Source of the DNA: Dielma sp000508965
Lineage (GTDB): Bacteria > Bacillota_I > Bacilli_A > Erysipelotrichales > Erysipelotrichaceae
NCBI GenBank assembly: GCA_000508965.1
Contig: BAHV02000025.1
Coordinates: forward strand, 1 to 64,000
Length of the DNA: 64,000 nucleotides
Reading direction: 5' to 3'
This document shows positions 51,293-60,455 of the stretch, piece by piece. A model generated the notes under the pieces. The model was not told the DNA's origin, made no database searches, and saw only the letters and a list, made by a program, of their open reading frames with translations. The first letter of the stretch is position 1; every line of letters starts with the position of its first letter. Position numbers and translations under genes: made by a program.

Positions 51293-52114
51293 ATGAAATC
51301 CAAATTCAGCCGCACAGGAATCTATCTCTTTTTATTCATGGGAGCAGCTTTAATGGTTCTGCCTTTTTATTGGATGATCAGCGGAGCTTTTAAAACCTCT
51401 GCTGAGATTACTCAATTCCCGCCGGTATGGCTGCCTGCCGGCTTCAATCTGGATAACTTTAAGTTTGCCCTTGAAACAGCTCCCTTCGCAACTTATTTTA
51501 TCAATTCTGTCATCGTCACCATTTGCTGTATAGTATGCTGTGGATTTACAACGATCCTAGCCGCCTTTGCATTCTCAAGACTGCAGTTCCCCGGCCGTGA
51601 TCTCTTATTTTCACTTTTGCTCGCATTAATGATGATTCCCTTTGAGATGCTGATCATTACCAATTATCGAACCATTGTCGCCTGGGACATTCATGATACG
51701 ATCATCGCATTGATTATTCCCTTTACATCAAGTATTTTTTATACTTACATCCTGCGTAATTTTTTCGCCAGTATTCCTGACTCTTTATATCAGGCAGCGC
51801 GCATTGATGGCTGCTCCAATTGGAAATATCTTTGGAAGATCATGGTACCGATGGCTAAGCCTTCTTTAGTTACAATTACCCTGTTGAATGCGATAGCCTG
51901 CTGGAACAGTTTTTTATGGCCTATGCTGGCAACCAATTCACCCGCCGTCAGAACATTGCCTTTTGGTCTTTATGCATTCGTCACCGAAGGCGGCGCTAAA
52001 ACTGAACGCATGATGGCCGCGGCGGCAATCGTAGTCATTCCGATGATTCTGCTCTTCTTATTTGCCAGAAAATATATTGTCAATGGTGTTGCCCGCGGCG
52101 GCCTGAAAGGATAA
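51293..52114 (+). CDS. ABC transporter permease (UgpE/MalG type)
   Basis: A 273-residue permease with six membrane helices and the coupling loop AARIDGCSNWKYLWKIMVPM. A GGGAGG site at the end of the preceding gene fits the ATG at 51293; a longer frame overlapping the first permease is rejected. It pairs with the previous permease to form the channel. Confidence 0.93.
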   Translation: MKSKFSRTGIYLFLFMGAALMVLPFYWMISGAFKTSAEITQFPPVWLPAGFNLDNFKFALETAPFATYFINSVIVTICCIVCCGFTTILAAFAFSRLQFPGRDLLFSLLLALMMIPFEMLIITNYRTIVAWDIHDTIIALIIPFTSSIFYTYILRNFFASIPDSLYQAARIDGCSNWKYLWKIMVPMAKPSLVTITLLNAIACWNSFLWPMLATNSPAVRTLPFGLYAFVTEGGAKTERMMAAAAIVVIPMILLFLFARKYIVNGVARGGLKG

Positions 52115-52116
52115 GT

Positions 52117-52896
52117 ATGAAAACAATAATCTTAGATTGTGATGGAACAGTGTATCAGGATCTTGATTTTGATCTTGTTTATTTTGAATATATTTTAAGA
52201 AATGATTCCCGATTTGAGCTTAAACATCTTCATGAATTATGTGAACTGATCACGCAGGGAGAAATTCTGCGCATGAACACTCAGATACAATTGCCTGAAA
52301 AACACGCGCAGACAATGACGGAGCTGACGGATATGCTGGCTCATTTGGAGACTGTAAAAGTGACTCTGAATAATGATCCTCACTTGCTCTATCTTGGTGA
52401 TTTATGGGCTGTGCTGACCTTGATCGGCAAATGTATCGGTATTGATGAACAAACCGCCCAAAAGGCTTTCTATCATACACGCAGCCGGCAGTTAAAGCGT
52501 CTGGAAGTAAATCACGCCTTAAATGATGCCATCCGACGATGCAATGAGAAGATGACAGTTTGTCTGCTGACTAATTCCCCTGAGGATACCGCTCATGAAT
52601 TCATTGAAAAGCTCGGCTTAACCGACGCATTTTCAGTTATCCTGTACGATTGTCATAAACCTTATGGTTTAATGGATGCGATTAAAGCCTATAATCCGCA
52701 AATCTTAGATGACATTGAAACTATTACGATGATCGGTGACCACTATTATAATGATCTGTTTCAGCTTAAAGCCTTAGGCGCTGCTACGATCTGGATGAAT
52801 CCTTATCCTAAGATTCACCGCCCAAATCAGATCTTTGAATTAAACACCTTAAAAGAACTGACTGCCTATCTGAATTGTCTCGCAAGCGGGAATTAG
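52117..52896 (+). CDS. HAD-superfamily phosphatase (5'-nucleotidase-like)
   Basis: A 259-residue HAD hydrolase with motif I DCDGTVYQD, a helical cap, motif II LLTNSPED, Lys in YDCHKPYG, and motif IV IGDHYYNDLF. The cap type and length are near pyrimidine 5'-nucleotidase-like enzymes. It starts two bases after the second permease. Together with the phosphodiesterase it could first open and then dephosphorylate an imported phosphodiester; that pathway is inferred. Confidence 0.85.
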   Translation: MKTIILDCDGTVYQDLDFDLVYFEYILRNDSRFELKHLHELCELITQGEILRMNTQIQLPEKHAQTMTELTDMLAHLETVKVTLNNDPHLLYLGDLWAVLTLIGKCIGIDEQTAQKAFYHTRSRQLKRLEVNHALNDAIRRCNEKMTVCLLTNSPEDTAHEFIEKLGLTDAFSVILYDCHKPYGLMDAIKAYNPQILDDIETITMIGDHYYNDLFQLKALGAATIWMNPYPKIHRPNQIFELNTLKELTAYLNCLASGN

Positions 52897-52940
52897 CTTG
52901 TTTTCAGAAACAATTAATTATGGACTGTATTGTCCAAAAT

Positions 52941-52965
52941 AAAAGAGTAGCGCTTCTACTCTTTT
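52941..52965 (+). terminator. Terminator of the Ugp-like operon
   Basis: A perfect 10-bp stem (52941-52950 with 52956-52965) with a 5-base loop and a T5 tail, 45 bases after the HAD gene. Confidence 0.75.
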
Positions 52966-53067
52966 TCATATGTACTGCTTCTTTGCATCTCACAGCAGCC
53001 GAAGCATATATCAATAACTGTCTAATTCATTTCCAGTTATGATTATATTATAGTCTATCCTTTGACC

Positions 53068-53340
53068 TTATATCAGAAATGAAGCCATTGTCACCCTTTG
53101 TTTTCCCTGAGCGCTTTGTTCGGCGCTTACTCTTTCTGATATTTCCTGCTCCGGCATAGCAGCCAGCGAAGGCACATTAACTGAACTTCTCTTAATTACA
53201 AATGGTAAACCATTAGTTGCAGCAGCTTGAGCTAAGAAAATTCTAAGTGCAGAGGTTGTATCAGTTCCTAAGTCTTTGAAAAGTTTATCGGACTACTTCT
53301 TTAAATCATCATCGATTCTAATTTGGATCGTACTTGACAT
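53068..53340 (-). pseudogene. RelB/DinJ-type antitoxin gene interrupted by an amber codon
   Basis: Reading from the ATG at 53340 gives MSSTIQIRIDDDLKK, then TAG, then SDKLFKDLGTDTTSALRIFL and on to VIKRSS in the same frame. This is the ribbon-helix-helix start and helix pattern of RelB/DinJ antitoxins, with Gln or Lys expected where TAG stands. The frame runs on to a stop at 53068, about 90 codons. A GAGGGGGC stretch lies about seven bases upstream of the ATG, and an operator-like inverted repeat a little further. No toxin gene follows in the 170 bases before the next terminator, so the system appears dead. A sequencing error at one base is the alternative. Confidence 0.75.
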
Positions 53341-53361
53341 ATGCAGGCCCCCTCATTATTA

Positions 53362-53386
53362 ATATATTGCTGTTATATCAATATAT
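53362..53386. promoter_or_regulatory. Operator-like inverted repeat upstream of the relB relic
   Basis: ATATATTG (53362-53369) and CAATATAT (53379-53386) are perfect inverted half-sites between the relic's start and a TAAAAT -10-like box, as expected for antitoxin autorepression. Confidence 0.45.
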
Positions 53387-53568
53387 TTTATCATACAAAC
53401 CAACAAGTGTCTCTTGAACTTTCTAATTGATATTTCAAGTTCAGCTTGAATTTTGACAGGGATTATACAAGTATTGTAAAGTTGAATTTCATTTAAGCTT
53501 ATATTGCTGTCTAAACTCAGCCTGTTATTTCATAGACAAACTGATCCTTTTACGCAAGTCAGATAATC

Positions 53569-53606
53569 AAAAAAGGAAGCTGCCCGATCCATTGAGCTCA
53601 GCCTCC
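53569..53606 (-). terminator. Terminator of the sensing/Cof operon
   Basis: An 8-bp stem with one G-T (53575-53582 with 53599-53606) is followed on the minus strand by T6, just after the Cof-type gene. Confidence 0.7.
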
Positions 53607-53627
53607 TCTTTAATCAAACATCTGCTT

Positions 53628-54431
53628 CTACTTAATGCACCCCAAATATTTCAGCGCATTCGCAATCCCATCCTGATCGGATGCCGTGGTGGTAAAATCA
53701 GCCTGAGCCTTTACCTCTGGAATTGCGTTTCCCATCGCAATCGCAGTACCGGCGGTTGCCATCATTTCTAAATCGTTATAGTTATCACCGATACAGGCAA
53801 CCTCATCATGACTTAAATGCAGATAATCCATCAGATCCTTTAAGCCTATACTTTTATTTATGCCCTTCGGCACAACGTCAAAACCATCTTCTGAATATCT
53901 GAGGAAAGCGATGCTGTCATTTACACTGAAAGCCTGCTCTACCTTTTCAATCGGCACATGAACACTGGCGCTCTGCGGCGCGTCATCACGCAGGTGACGA
54001 TTCATCTGCGGACAGTCTACAAAGGGATCACGGCCAATATCACTGTTTATCTGACCTGCCAGCCAGTCAATCTTTTCAGGATGCTGATAAATATACATCG
54101 CATCAAGGAATTTCCAGATCAAGCCGGCTTCATTGTCCGTGCAGAATTGATTCAAGCGGTTCACATCAGCCTGTGTGAAATCATGATGGGAAATTACCTT
54201 TCCTTCATGATCAACAACAACACCGCCGTTCATTGCCAGAATATAATCAGCATTCAAGTCATTCAGCGCCTTGCCTAAACCATAATGAGCACGGCCTGTC
54301 GCAATGACAAACAGATATCCATTTGCCTTCATTTCCTTTAACGCTTCAATGCAGGAAGCCGGTATTTCATGCCGAACTAAATCATAAAGCGTTCCATCTA
54401 CATCAAAAACGACCATTTTTAATTGTTTCAT
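53628..54431 (-). CDS. Cof-type HAD phosphatase
   Basis: A 267-residue Cof/IIB HAD protein: motif I VVFDVDGTLYDL, motif II VIATGR, the Lys in PKGINKSIGLKDLM, and motif IV CIGDNYNDLEMM. Such enzymes dephosphorylate sugar phosphates or cofactors. It is the last gene of the sensing operon, seven bases after the anchored binding protein, and may act on the sugar phosphate formed by the upstream PTS. Confidence 0.9.
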   Translation of the reverse strand: MKQLKMVVFDVDGTLYDLVRHEIPASCIEALKEMKANGYLFVIATGRAHYGLGKALNDLNADYILAMNGGVVVDHEGKVISHHDFTQADVNRLNQFCTDNEAGLIWKFLDAMYIYQHPEKIDWLAGQINSDIGRDPFVDCPQMNRHLRDDAPQSASVHVPIEKVEQAFSVNDSIAFLRYSEDGFDVVPKGINKSIGLKDLMDYLHLSHDEVACIGDNYNDLEMMATAGTAIAMGNAIPEVKAQADFTTTASDQDGIANALKYLGCIK

Positions 54432-54438
54432 AAGATTC

Positions 54439-55731
54439 CTACTTTCTTAGATATGTATCTATCTGACGCTGCATACTGGCTAACCCATTCTCAATATCAG
54501 CCTCATTATTCATTAATTCATTAATCTGATTGTTTGCTATTTGAATAATCTGATTATATGGATCCGTACGGCGTATTGCAATGCCCTGTTCCATTACATC
54601 ATTCAGAATCGTCATTTCAAAACTGCTGCTGCCAGGATTATCTGCCTTTAAGGCATCAATGACTTCAGATGATTGCATGACCTTTTTAAGCACCGATACA
54701 GCTGGTGAATTTTTGGCGAGATCACTTTGAATTGCCGGTTCACTGCTTAACAGCTTCATGAATTCCCATGCCATCGCTTGATTTTTACTTCTTGATGATA
54801 AGCCCAGCATCAAGGTATCAATCTGCGAAATATTACCGCCGCTTGCCCCCGCCGGCATTGTGAGACAATCCCATTCAAAGGTTGAGTATTTTTTTACACG
54901 CCACGGATAAGGCATATACGTTCGATAATCACTGTAATTCATCGGCTGAAAAGCAACCTGCCCCTTATCAAACATTTCTGCCGTCACCTTTTCCGTATTT
55001 AGTGCGTTCAGCCTGCGCATGAAGGCCACTGTTTCCGCAGTTGTCTTATTGTTTAAGTTAACTTGATTGTTCGCTTCATCATAGAAAGCTGTACCGGTGC
55101 TATATAAAGCATCCTCCCATGTATAATCATAATGACAAAATTGATCCTGAATGCCGTCACCGTTTGTATCTTTGCTGATCTGATTGCAGATTGAATAAAA
55201 ATCATCCCATGTCCAGTCACTGTCCGGCATCGAAATGCCTTCCTTGTCCAAGAGGGTTTTATTCACAAACATTAAAGTAGGCACACTTTCATAAGGCAGC
55301 GCGTACAGTTTATTGTCCTTCATTCCTTCCTTTAATGAATTGGCATAATATTCTTCTTGATGAAATTGATCATCTTGAATACTTAAATATGTTAAATCAG
55401 CCAGGCTGCCATTATTCGCAAGCAATGAAAACATCTGTGAAGGAACAAAGAAGACATCCGGCAGCTGATCATTGATGATTTGACGAGACAGCCATTCCTC
55501 ATACAATTCAGGACGGATACCGCTTTGAAATTCTATCTTTACATCAGGATATATTTCATTAAAAGCAGCAATGGCATTTTCAATGCGTTCATCACTTGCC
55601 GAGCTTGGTACATTCCAGTTACTGCCGGCGAAGATGCCAATCGTTAATTTCTGCTGTTTTGGAATAGAAACAAGAATCAACGCGGCAATCATTACACATA
55701 AACAGGGCAGCCATAGTTTTAACCGTTTCAT
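54439..55731 (-). CDS. Membrane-anchored extracellular solute-binding protein
   Basis: A 430-residue family 1 binding protein (AIAAFNEIYPDVKIEFQSGI; DVFFVPSQMFSLLANNGSLA). The N-terminus KLWLPCLCVMIAALILVSIP is a hydrophobic segment without a convincing lipobox, so it is probably an uncleaved anchor. The start ATG overlaps the response-regulator stop (ATGA). No permease or ATPase adjoins it, so it is unlikely to be a transport component of its own and may feed sugar information to the nearby kinase. Confidence 0.8.
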   Translation of the reverse strand: MKRLKLWLPCLCVMIAALILVSIPKQQKLTIGIFAGSNWNVPSSASDERIENAIAAFNEIYPDVKIEFQSGIRPELYEEWLSRQIINDQLPDVFFVPSQMFSLLANNGSLADLTYLSIQDDQFHQEEYYANSLKEGMKDNKLYALPYESVPTLMFVNKTLLDKEGISMPDSDWTWDDFYSICNQISKDTNGDGIQDQFCHYDYTWEDALYSTGTAFYDEANNQVNLNNKTTAETVAFMRRLNALNTEKVTAEMFDKGQVAFQPMNYSDYRTYMPYPWRVKKYSTFEWDCLTMPAGASGGNISQIDTLMLGLSSRSKNQAMAWEFMKLLSSEPAIQSDLAKNSPAVSVLKKVMQSSEVIDALKADNPGSSSFEMTILNDVMEQGIAIRRTDPYNQIIQIANNQINELMNNEADIENGLASMQRQIDTYLRK

Positions 55732-56399
55732 CGCTGATCCTCTTTGTTTACCAGCTTGTGATTCTGTACTGCCCATATCGCTAATTGAGTGCGGTCACGA
55801 AGACTTAATTTATCAAGAATCACACTGATATAATTACGCACAGTCCCTTCACTGAAACATAATTTATCGGCAATTTCTCGATTGGATAAGCCATTCCCCA
55901 CCTGTTGAAGAATCTTCCATTCCGTTTTGCTTAAGGTCTTGATCCCCTCCGGGGTTTCCGGCTCCAGCGTGTTGTTTGCCATTTCGGAAAACATCTTCAT
56001 CGCTTTAACCGCGACATTGGGATGTATGATCGCGCCGCCGCTTTGAACCGTTTGAATCGCCTGATACAATTCTTCCAAAGAAACACCTTTAAGCAGATAA
56101 CTGCTGGCGCCATATTTTAAAGCATCATAAATATACTCATCATCATCAAAAGTTGTCAGCACAATAATTTTAATCTTTGGATAGGCTTCCTTTACAAGTT
56201 TGGTGCATGTGACACCATCCAATTCCGGCATTCGAATATCCATTAAAATCACATCCGGTTTTGTTTCAGGAATCTGCGCCAATACTTCCTTACCATTTTT
56301 AACTAATGAACAGATATGAATATCAGCTTTTGTGCTAAGCAGAATATGCAAGCTGTCACGCATTAGTTCCTGATCATCCGCAATCATTACTTCAATCAT
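55728..56399 (-). CDS. NarL/LuxR-type response regulator
   Basis: A 223-residue regulator. The receiver has the acidic DD pair in MIADDQELMRD, the phosphoacceptor Asp in VILMDIRMPELDG and the usual later Thr and Lys. The C-terminal LuxR helix-turn-helix reads GLSNREIADKLCFSEGTVRN. It starts two bases after the kinase gene and is its partner. The likely targets are this operon and the PTS genes just upstream. Confidence 0.92.
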   Translation of the reverse strand: MIEVMIADDQELMRDSLHILLSTKADIHICSLVKNGKEVLAQIPETKPDVILMDIRMPELDGVTCTKLVKEAYPKIKIIVLTTFDDDEYIYDALKYGASSYLLKGVSLEELYQAIQTVQSGGAIIHPNVAVKAMKMFSEMANNTLEPETPEGIKTLSKTEWKILQQVGNGLSNREIADKLCFSEGTVRNYISVILDKLSLRDRTQLAIWAVQNHKLVNKEDQR

Positions 56400-56401
56400 G
56401 A

Positions 56402-57709
56402 TTAAGCCTCCTTTCGAATCGGCAATTCGACGATTAGCACAAAGCCATCCGCGCCGTAAACTCTTAAAGTTCCCTGCAGCAAGGCCACTCGCTCCTGCAT
56501 ATGATGCAGACCAAAGCCCTCTACAATATGCGTACAGCCGATGCCGTTATCTTCGATAATAATGACAAGATTCATCTGATCCATGCCAAAAGAGATATAA
56601 ATTTCAGTAGCCTTGCCATGACGGAGGGCATTGGTCATTCCTTCCTGTACGATGCGATAAATCGTATCCTCCTCATCCTGTTGAAATTCCAAAGAAGATA
56701 AATGACAGGCAAAATGCACCTGTACGCCGCTGGATTGATGAAACTCTTCAATCATCGTAACTAATGCTTCCTTTAATGTTTTCTTCTGAAGGGCATCCGG
56801 GCGCAGCTTATTGACGGAATGCCGAACGTCTTTTAAACCATCACGGGCCACATTGCCTAATAGCGTTAACTGTTTTTTGGCGAGTTCTGGATTGACGTCC
56901 ACCAAGGCGCTGCATGCTTCAAGACCTGTCGATAAACCAGTCAGGGTATGTCCCAAGGTATCGTGAATCTCCCTAGCCAAACGATTTCGTTCACGCGTTT
57001 CGCCCATTTTTTCACGCACATTGGCATATTCCTTTAAATCCTCATTCAAATTCTGAAGTTCCTCATTTAATTGTTCGATTTTCTTACTTTCATCTAACTG
57101 ATTTTGAATTAGAAACAGCATATTCGCAATAAAACATATGATACACAGCGTAGTAAGTATATTTTTTACACCCATAATTAATGAAGCCGCCTGACTCGTA
57201 TAGATACCAAGGTAAGCATCAAGAGCAGTTACAGGGATAAAATTCGTAATTACATTCGTATTGGTCAGCAGATACATGAACGTATAAATGACTAAAGATG
57301 GGCCTCGATATTGTCGCTTTTTAGATAATGAAACCATATTAGCGATGACTAGCAGCAAAATATCATTGGTGCTGAAGGATAAACTCCACATCATAAAGAA
57401 GCAGACAGCTAGTTCGGCAATTAATAAGAATAGCGTATTTCTGAATGTTTCATTCAGTACAAAACGCAGGCGCAGCAGAATCATCAGCAAAATAAAACTG
57501 CCGGCAGTATAGAAAGGCACCCGATAATAAGCAATCGGAATGACATTGACTTGCTTCAGAAAAGCAGCTGCCTGATAATGCCGGAGAATATGCAGAGAAC
57601 TGAACACAATTAAAGCGCTGAGAAACGCAAGCTGGAGGAAACAGATCATGACCATGCTTTGATAGGAAAAACTCAGTCGGTTTTTAATGTCTGAAAAATA
57701 CGTTTTCAT
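56402..57709 (-). CDS. Membrane sensor histidine kinase (HisKA_3 type)
   Basis: A 435-residue kinase with about six membrane helices in residues 15-205, a coiled-coil linker (KIEQLNEELQNLNEDLKEYA), the phosphorylated His in RLAREIHDTLGHTLTGL, and an ATPase domain with EDNGIGC. It lacks a sizeable outer sensor domain, so the input may come from the anchored sugar-binding protein encoded one base upstream, as in the XylFII-LytS arrangement. Confidence 0.92.
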   Translation of the reverse strand: MKTYFSDIKNRLSFSYQSMVMICFLQLAFLSALIVFSSLHILRHYQAAAFLKQVNVIPIAYYRVPFYTAGSFILLMILLRLRFVLNETFRNTLFLLIAELAVCFFMMWSLSFSTNDILLLVIANMVSLSKKRQYRGPSLVIYTFMYLLTNTNVITNFIPVTALDAYLGIYTSQAASLIMGVKNILTTLCIICFIANMLFLIQNQLDESKKIEQLNEELQNLNEDLKEYANVREKMGETRERNRLAREIHDTLGHTLTGLSTGLEACSALVDVNPELAKKQLTLLGNVARDGLKDVRHSVNKLRPDALQKKTLKEALVTMIEEFHQSSGVQVHFACHLSSLEFQQDEEDTIYRIVQEGMTNALRHGKATEIYISFGMDQMNLVIIIEDNGIGCTHIVEGFGLHHMQERVALLQGTLRVYGADGFVLIVELPIRKEA

Positions 57710-57710
57710 A

Positions 57711-58682
57711 TCATTGCCAGCTTTCTAATGAAAATTCATCGATGTTGCTGCCGTTAATCATCGTAACCGGAATCTTTTCCTCCACGATTCCGCTTTCATG
57801 ATTTAACAGCCGATAGGCACTTTCTACGGCTTTCTTACCCATCCGCTTTGGATATTGCGCAACTGTCGCCTGCATGAAGCCCTCTTTGACCAAGACCTTT
57901 GCCTCCGGCGTACCGTCAACACCATACACCAATATCTCTGAAAGCTTGTCAGCTTCCTGTAAAGCTGCGACAGCACCTAACGCCGAAGGATCATTTAATG
58001 CCATGACTACATCAAACTGCATCCCCTCATTAATAGCCTGTGCGATCAGCGGCATACTGATTTCAAGCTGTCCCTCACACTCGATTTCATCTGTGATCTG
58101 ATACTGCGGATACTTGCTGATAGCATCTTTAAAGCCTTGAATCCGTTCAATTGCTGAATAAGCCGCGTCATGACGCAGAATCATGATCTGTGCCTGATCG
58201 AGCGTTGCCATCATATTTTCGGCACACAACTGCCCGGCATGGTAATTATCTGAAACTACGGTATAATCAACAAAATCCTGACCGTTGTAAACATTCGTAT
58301 CCACGGCAATGATGATAATACCTTGCTGCTTCGCTTCCGCCAGCACATCGATCAGACCCTTGCTGTCTACCGGATTGACAATCAGAACCGAGCAGCCCAG
58401 ATCCATCAGATAATGAATCTGATCAATTTGTTTATCAAGTGAAAGCTGCGGATCCATCGTGATCAATACATCTCCGTTTGCTTCGATCACATTCCGCATT
58501 TCTTCATTGATCACATCAAAAAAGGGATTATTCAGCGTCATATAGGTAGATCCGAACAGTATCGGTTTTTGCTTTCCATCGGCAAGCTGTTCCTCACTGA
58601 AATTATAAAATTTAAGTAACCCGGCAATACATAGAACCATACATAATACAAAACAAAGCCGGCGCATTATTTTATCATTCAT
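57711..58682 (-). CDS. Membrane-anchored sugar-binding protein, probable sensor co-receptor
   Basis: A 323-residue periplasmic-binding-protein-like domain of the ribose/galactose type (MTLNNPFFDVINEEMRNVIE; ILVYGVDGTPEAKVLVKEG), preceded by a hydrophobic helix (LCFVLCMVLCIAGLLKFY) without a clear lipobox. GGGGAG fixes the ATG at 58682. The kinase gene follows one base after the stop. Gene order binding protein-kinase-regulator, without transporter subunits, argues for signalling rather than uptake. Confidence 0.82.
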   Translation of the reverse strand: MNDKIMRRLCFVLCMVLCIAGLLKFYNFSEEQLADGKQKPILFGSTYMTLNNPFFDVINEEMRNVIEANGDVLITMDPQLSLDKQIDQIHYLMDLGCSVLIVNPVDSKGLIDVLAEAKQQGIIIIAVDTNVYNGQDFVDYTVVSDNYHAGQLCAENMMATLDQAQIMILRHDAAYSAIERIQGFKDAISKYPQYQITDEIECEGQLEISMPLIAQAINEGMQFDVVMALNDPSALGAVAALQEADKLSEILVYGVDGTPEAKVLVKEGFMQATVAQYPKRMGKKAVESAYRLLNHESGIVEEKIPVTMINGSNIDEFSLESWQ

Positions 58683-58703
58683 ACAATCTCCCCTTGCAGC
58701 ATC

Positions 58704-58709
58704 ATTATA
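58704..58709 (-). promoter_or_regulatory. Candidate -10 box for the sensing operon
   Basis: TATAAT on the minus strand, 21 bases before the sensor-protein start and just after the PTS terminator; the -35 is poor. Confidence 0.4.
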
Positions 58710-58722
58710 CAATACCTGATTT

Positions 58723-58754
58723 AAAAAGTCCTTATCTTTCAAGATAAAGACTTT
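58723..58754 (-). terminator. Terminator of the mannose-family PTS operon
   Basis: A 14-bp stem with one G-T (58725-58738 with 58741-58754) is followed on the minus strand by a T run, just after the IID stop. Confidence 0.75.
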
Positions 58755-58762
58755 GATTTATG

Positions 58763-59593
58763 TTAATAAGCAAGCTGCGGATCAAAGAAACCGATCAGTA
58801 CGCCGACAAAGGCAATTACTACAAGCAGCAGCATAACTTTGATCGGTGACATTTTCTTTTTGGCAATCATATACCAGCAAAAGAGCACAAAAGCTGCGGT
58901 TAAGCCCTTAGGCAGAACTGAATTGATCTGAGCGTTTAAATCAAGGAAGGCCTCACCGGTTTCAGCATTGATCATTTTAAATACCGTATTGACAGATACC
59001 CATGACGCGGCAACCGCACCGATAACCATACTGCCCAGCATCATGATAGATTCACGAAGCGCCATCGCTTTATCACCGGTAAGAAATTCCACTGCCTTAC
59101 CGCCAAATTCATAACCTTTGAAATAAAGCATCCGCATCCCTAAGGTAACAATTAAATTCCATGCGATGATATAGAAGATCGCGCCAACCGGTGAACCATC
59201 GGTTGATAAACCTAAGGCAATACCCAAAAGCAAGGGAATCAATACACCAACGACCAATGAATCACCGATGCCGGCAATAGGGCCCATCAGACCTGCGCGC
59301 AGACCGTTGATCGTATCACCGGTAACGCCTTCACCATTAGCCTTGGCTTCTTCCAACCCCACGGTCACACCAACGATGACAGTGCCCAGCTGCGGTTCTG
59401 TATTAAAGAAGGCTTTGTAGGTTTCCAATGCTTCCTTCTGCTCCTCTTTTGTGTCATAGAGTTCTTCAATGATTGGCAGCATCGCGCAAAGATAACCAAA
59501 TGTCTGCATATGTTCCTGCGAGAAACAAGTCAGATGGCCGTAATACCAATTTCTGAATGATTTATTTAAAGTCTTTTTAGATAATTTCTTCAT
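58763..59593 (-). CDS. PTS mannose-family component IID
   Basis: A 276-residue IID protein: RNWYYGHLTCFSQEHMQTFG and GLMGPIAGIGDSLVVGVLIP are family hallmarks, with membrane helices in the C-terminal half. The ATG at 59593 lies two bases after the IIC stop and its ribosome site is the GAGGA coding for the acidic IIC tail. IID partners IIC in the membrane. Confidence 0.94.
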   Translation of the reverse strand: MKKLSKKTLNKSFRNWYYGHLTCFSQEHMQTFGYLCAMLPIIEELYDTKEEQKEALETYKAFFNTEPQLGTVIVGVTVGLEEAKANGEGVTGDTINGLRAGLMGPIAGIGDSLVVGVLIPLLLGIALGLSTDGSPVGAIFYIIAWNLIVTLGMRMLYFKGYEFGGKAVEFLTGDKAMALRESIMMLGSMVIGAVAASWVSVNTVFKMINAETGEAFLDLNAQINSVLPKGLTAAFVLFCWYMIAKKKMSPIKVMLLLVVIAFVGVLIGFFDPQLAY

Positions 59594-59595
59594 GA

Positions 59596-60438
59596 TCAGA
59601 TATCCTCCTCTTCGTCCTCGATGTCTTGTGATGGTACTTTCACACGAATCAGCTGAGCACATTTGATTTGATAATTCATATAGGCAAACATGGCGGCAAT
59701 AATCGTCGCAACCACTAGATTGATGCCTAATGCGGCTGCCAATGCAAAGCCTACGAAGAATGGAATGAAGTCAACACCTTTAAGAATGATTTGTTTCAGC
59801 AGGATCGCAATACCGACACATGGCAGCAGCGAGCCTACGGTAAAGATCGTTTTCATCGCGAGACCATCCATCGGCAGAACGGCTTTAATGGTATCGACCA
59901 TGCCGGCGCCTGCCAGACAGATAATGAAGGTCGGCAAAAAGGAACAGACGATATGGGAGATCCAAGGCAAACCCATGTCAACCAGATATAATTTCTTAAA
60001 CTCTCCTTTTTCAATCGCTTCCCAGCCGATATGCTGCCAGATCAGATTCATTGTTGCGGTTCCATAAAATAAGACAGTACCTAACGTACCAACCATGGCG
60101 CCAAAGGAAGTCGCAAGTCCATTGCCATCAGCACTTGCAGCATCCAAGCCATAGGATTTAAGGGCCAGCATGGCTAATGGAATACCGATATAACTTACTG
60201 CACGCACATCTGCCGATACAGTGCCGCCCGGGGTTACCAGGGCGATATATAACAGCTGCATTGCCGCACCGACCAATATACCGGTGCGCACATCCCCTAA
60301 AATAATACCGACAACTAAACCAGCTACCAGCGGACGGCCTAAAGTATAATTGCCGATGGCTGAACCACCCATGCCGGGCATACTTGCTAAACAAGCGAAT
60401 AAGCCAAGTAAGCCTGCCTGAAAAACATTGATTGTCAT
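59596..60438 (-). CDS. PTS mannose-family component IIC
   Basis: A 280-residue IIC with many membrane helices and the typical SAIGNYTLGRPLVAGLVVGI start and GAAMQLLYIALVTPGG segment. It forms the sugar path with IID. The sugar (mannose, N-acetylgalactosamine, sorbose or similar) cannot be told from the sequence. An AGGAGG site precedes it. Confidence 0.94.
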   Translation of the reverse strand: MTINVFQAGLLGLFACLASMPGMGGSAIGNYTLGRPLVAGLVVGIILGDVRTGILVGAAMQLLYIALVTPGGTVSADVRAVSYIGIPLAMLALKSYGLDAASADGNGLATSFGAMVGTLGTVLFYGTATMNLIWQHIGWEAIEKGEFKKLYLVDMGLPWISHIVCSFLPTFIICLAGAGMVDTIKAVLPMDGLAMKTIFTVGSLLPCVGIAILLKQIILKGVDFIPFFVGFALAAALGINLVVATIIAAMFAYMNYQIKCAQLIRVKVPSQDIEDEEEDI

Positions 60439-60455
60439 ATTCTATTCCTCCTTTT

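Noticed and set aside
52897..53067. A toxin gene (YafQ/RelE type) downstream of the relB relic
   Set aside because: Frames on the minus strand are broken by frequent stops and show no toxin motif.
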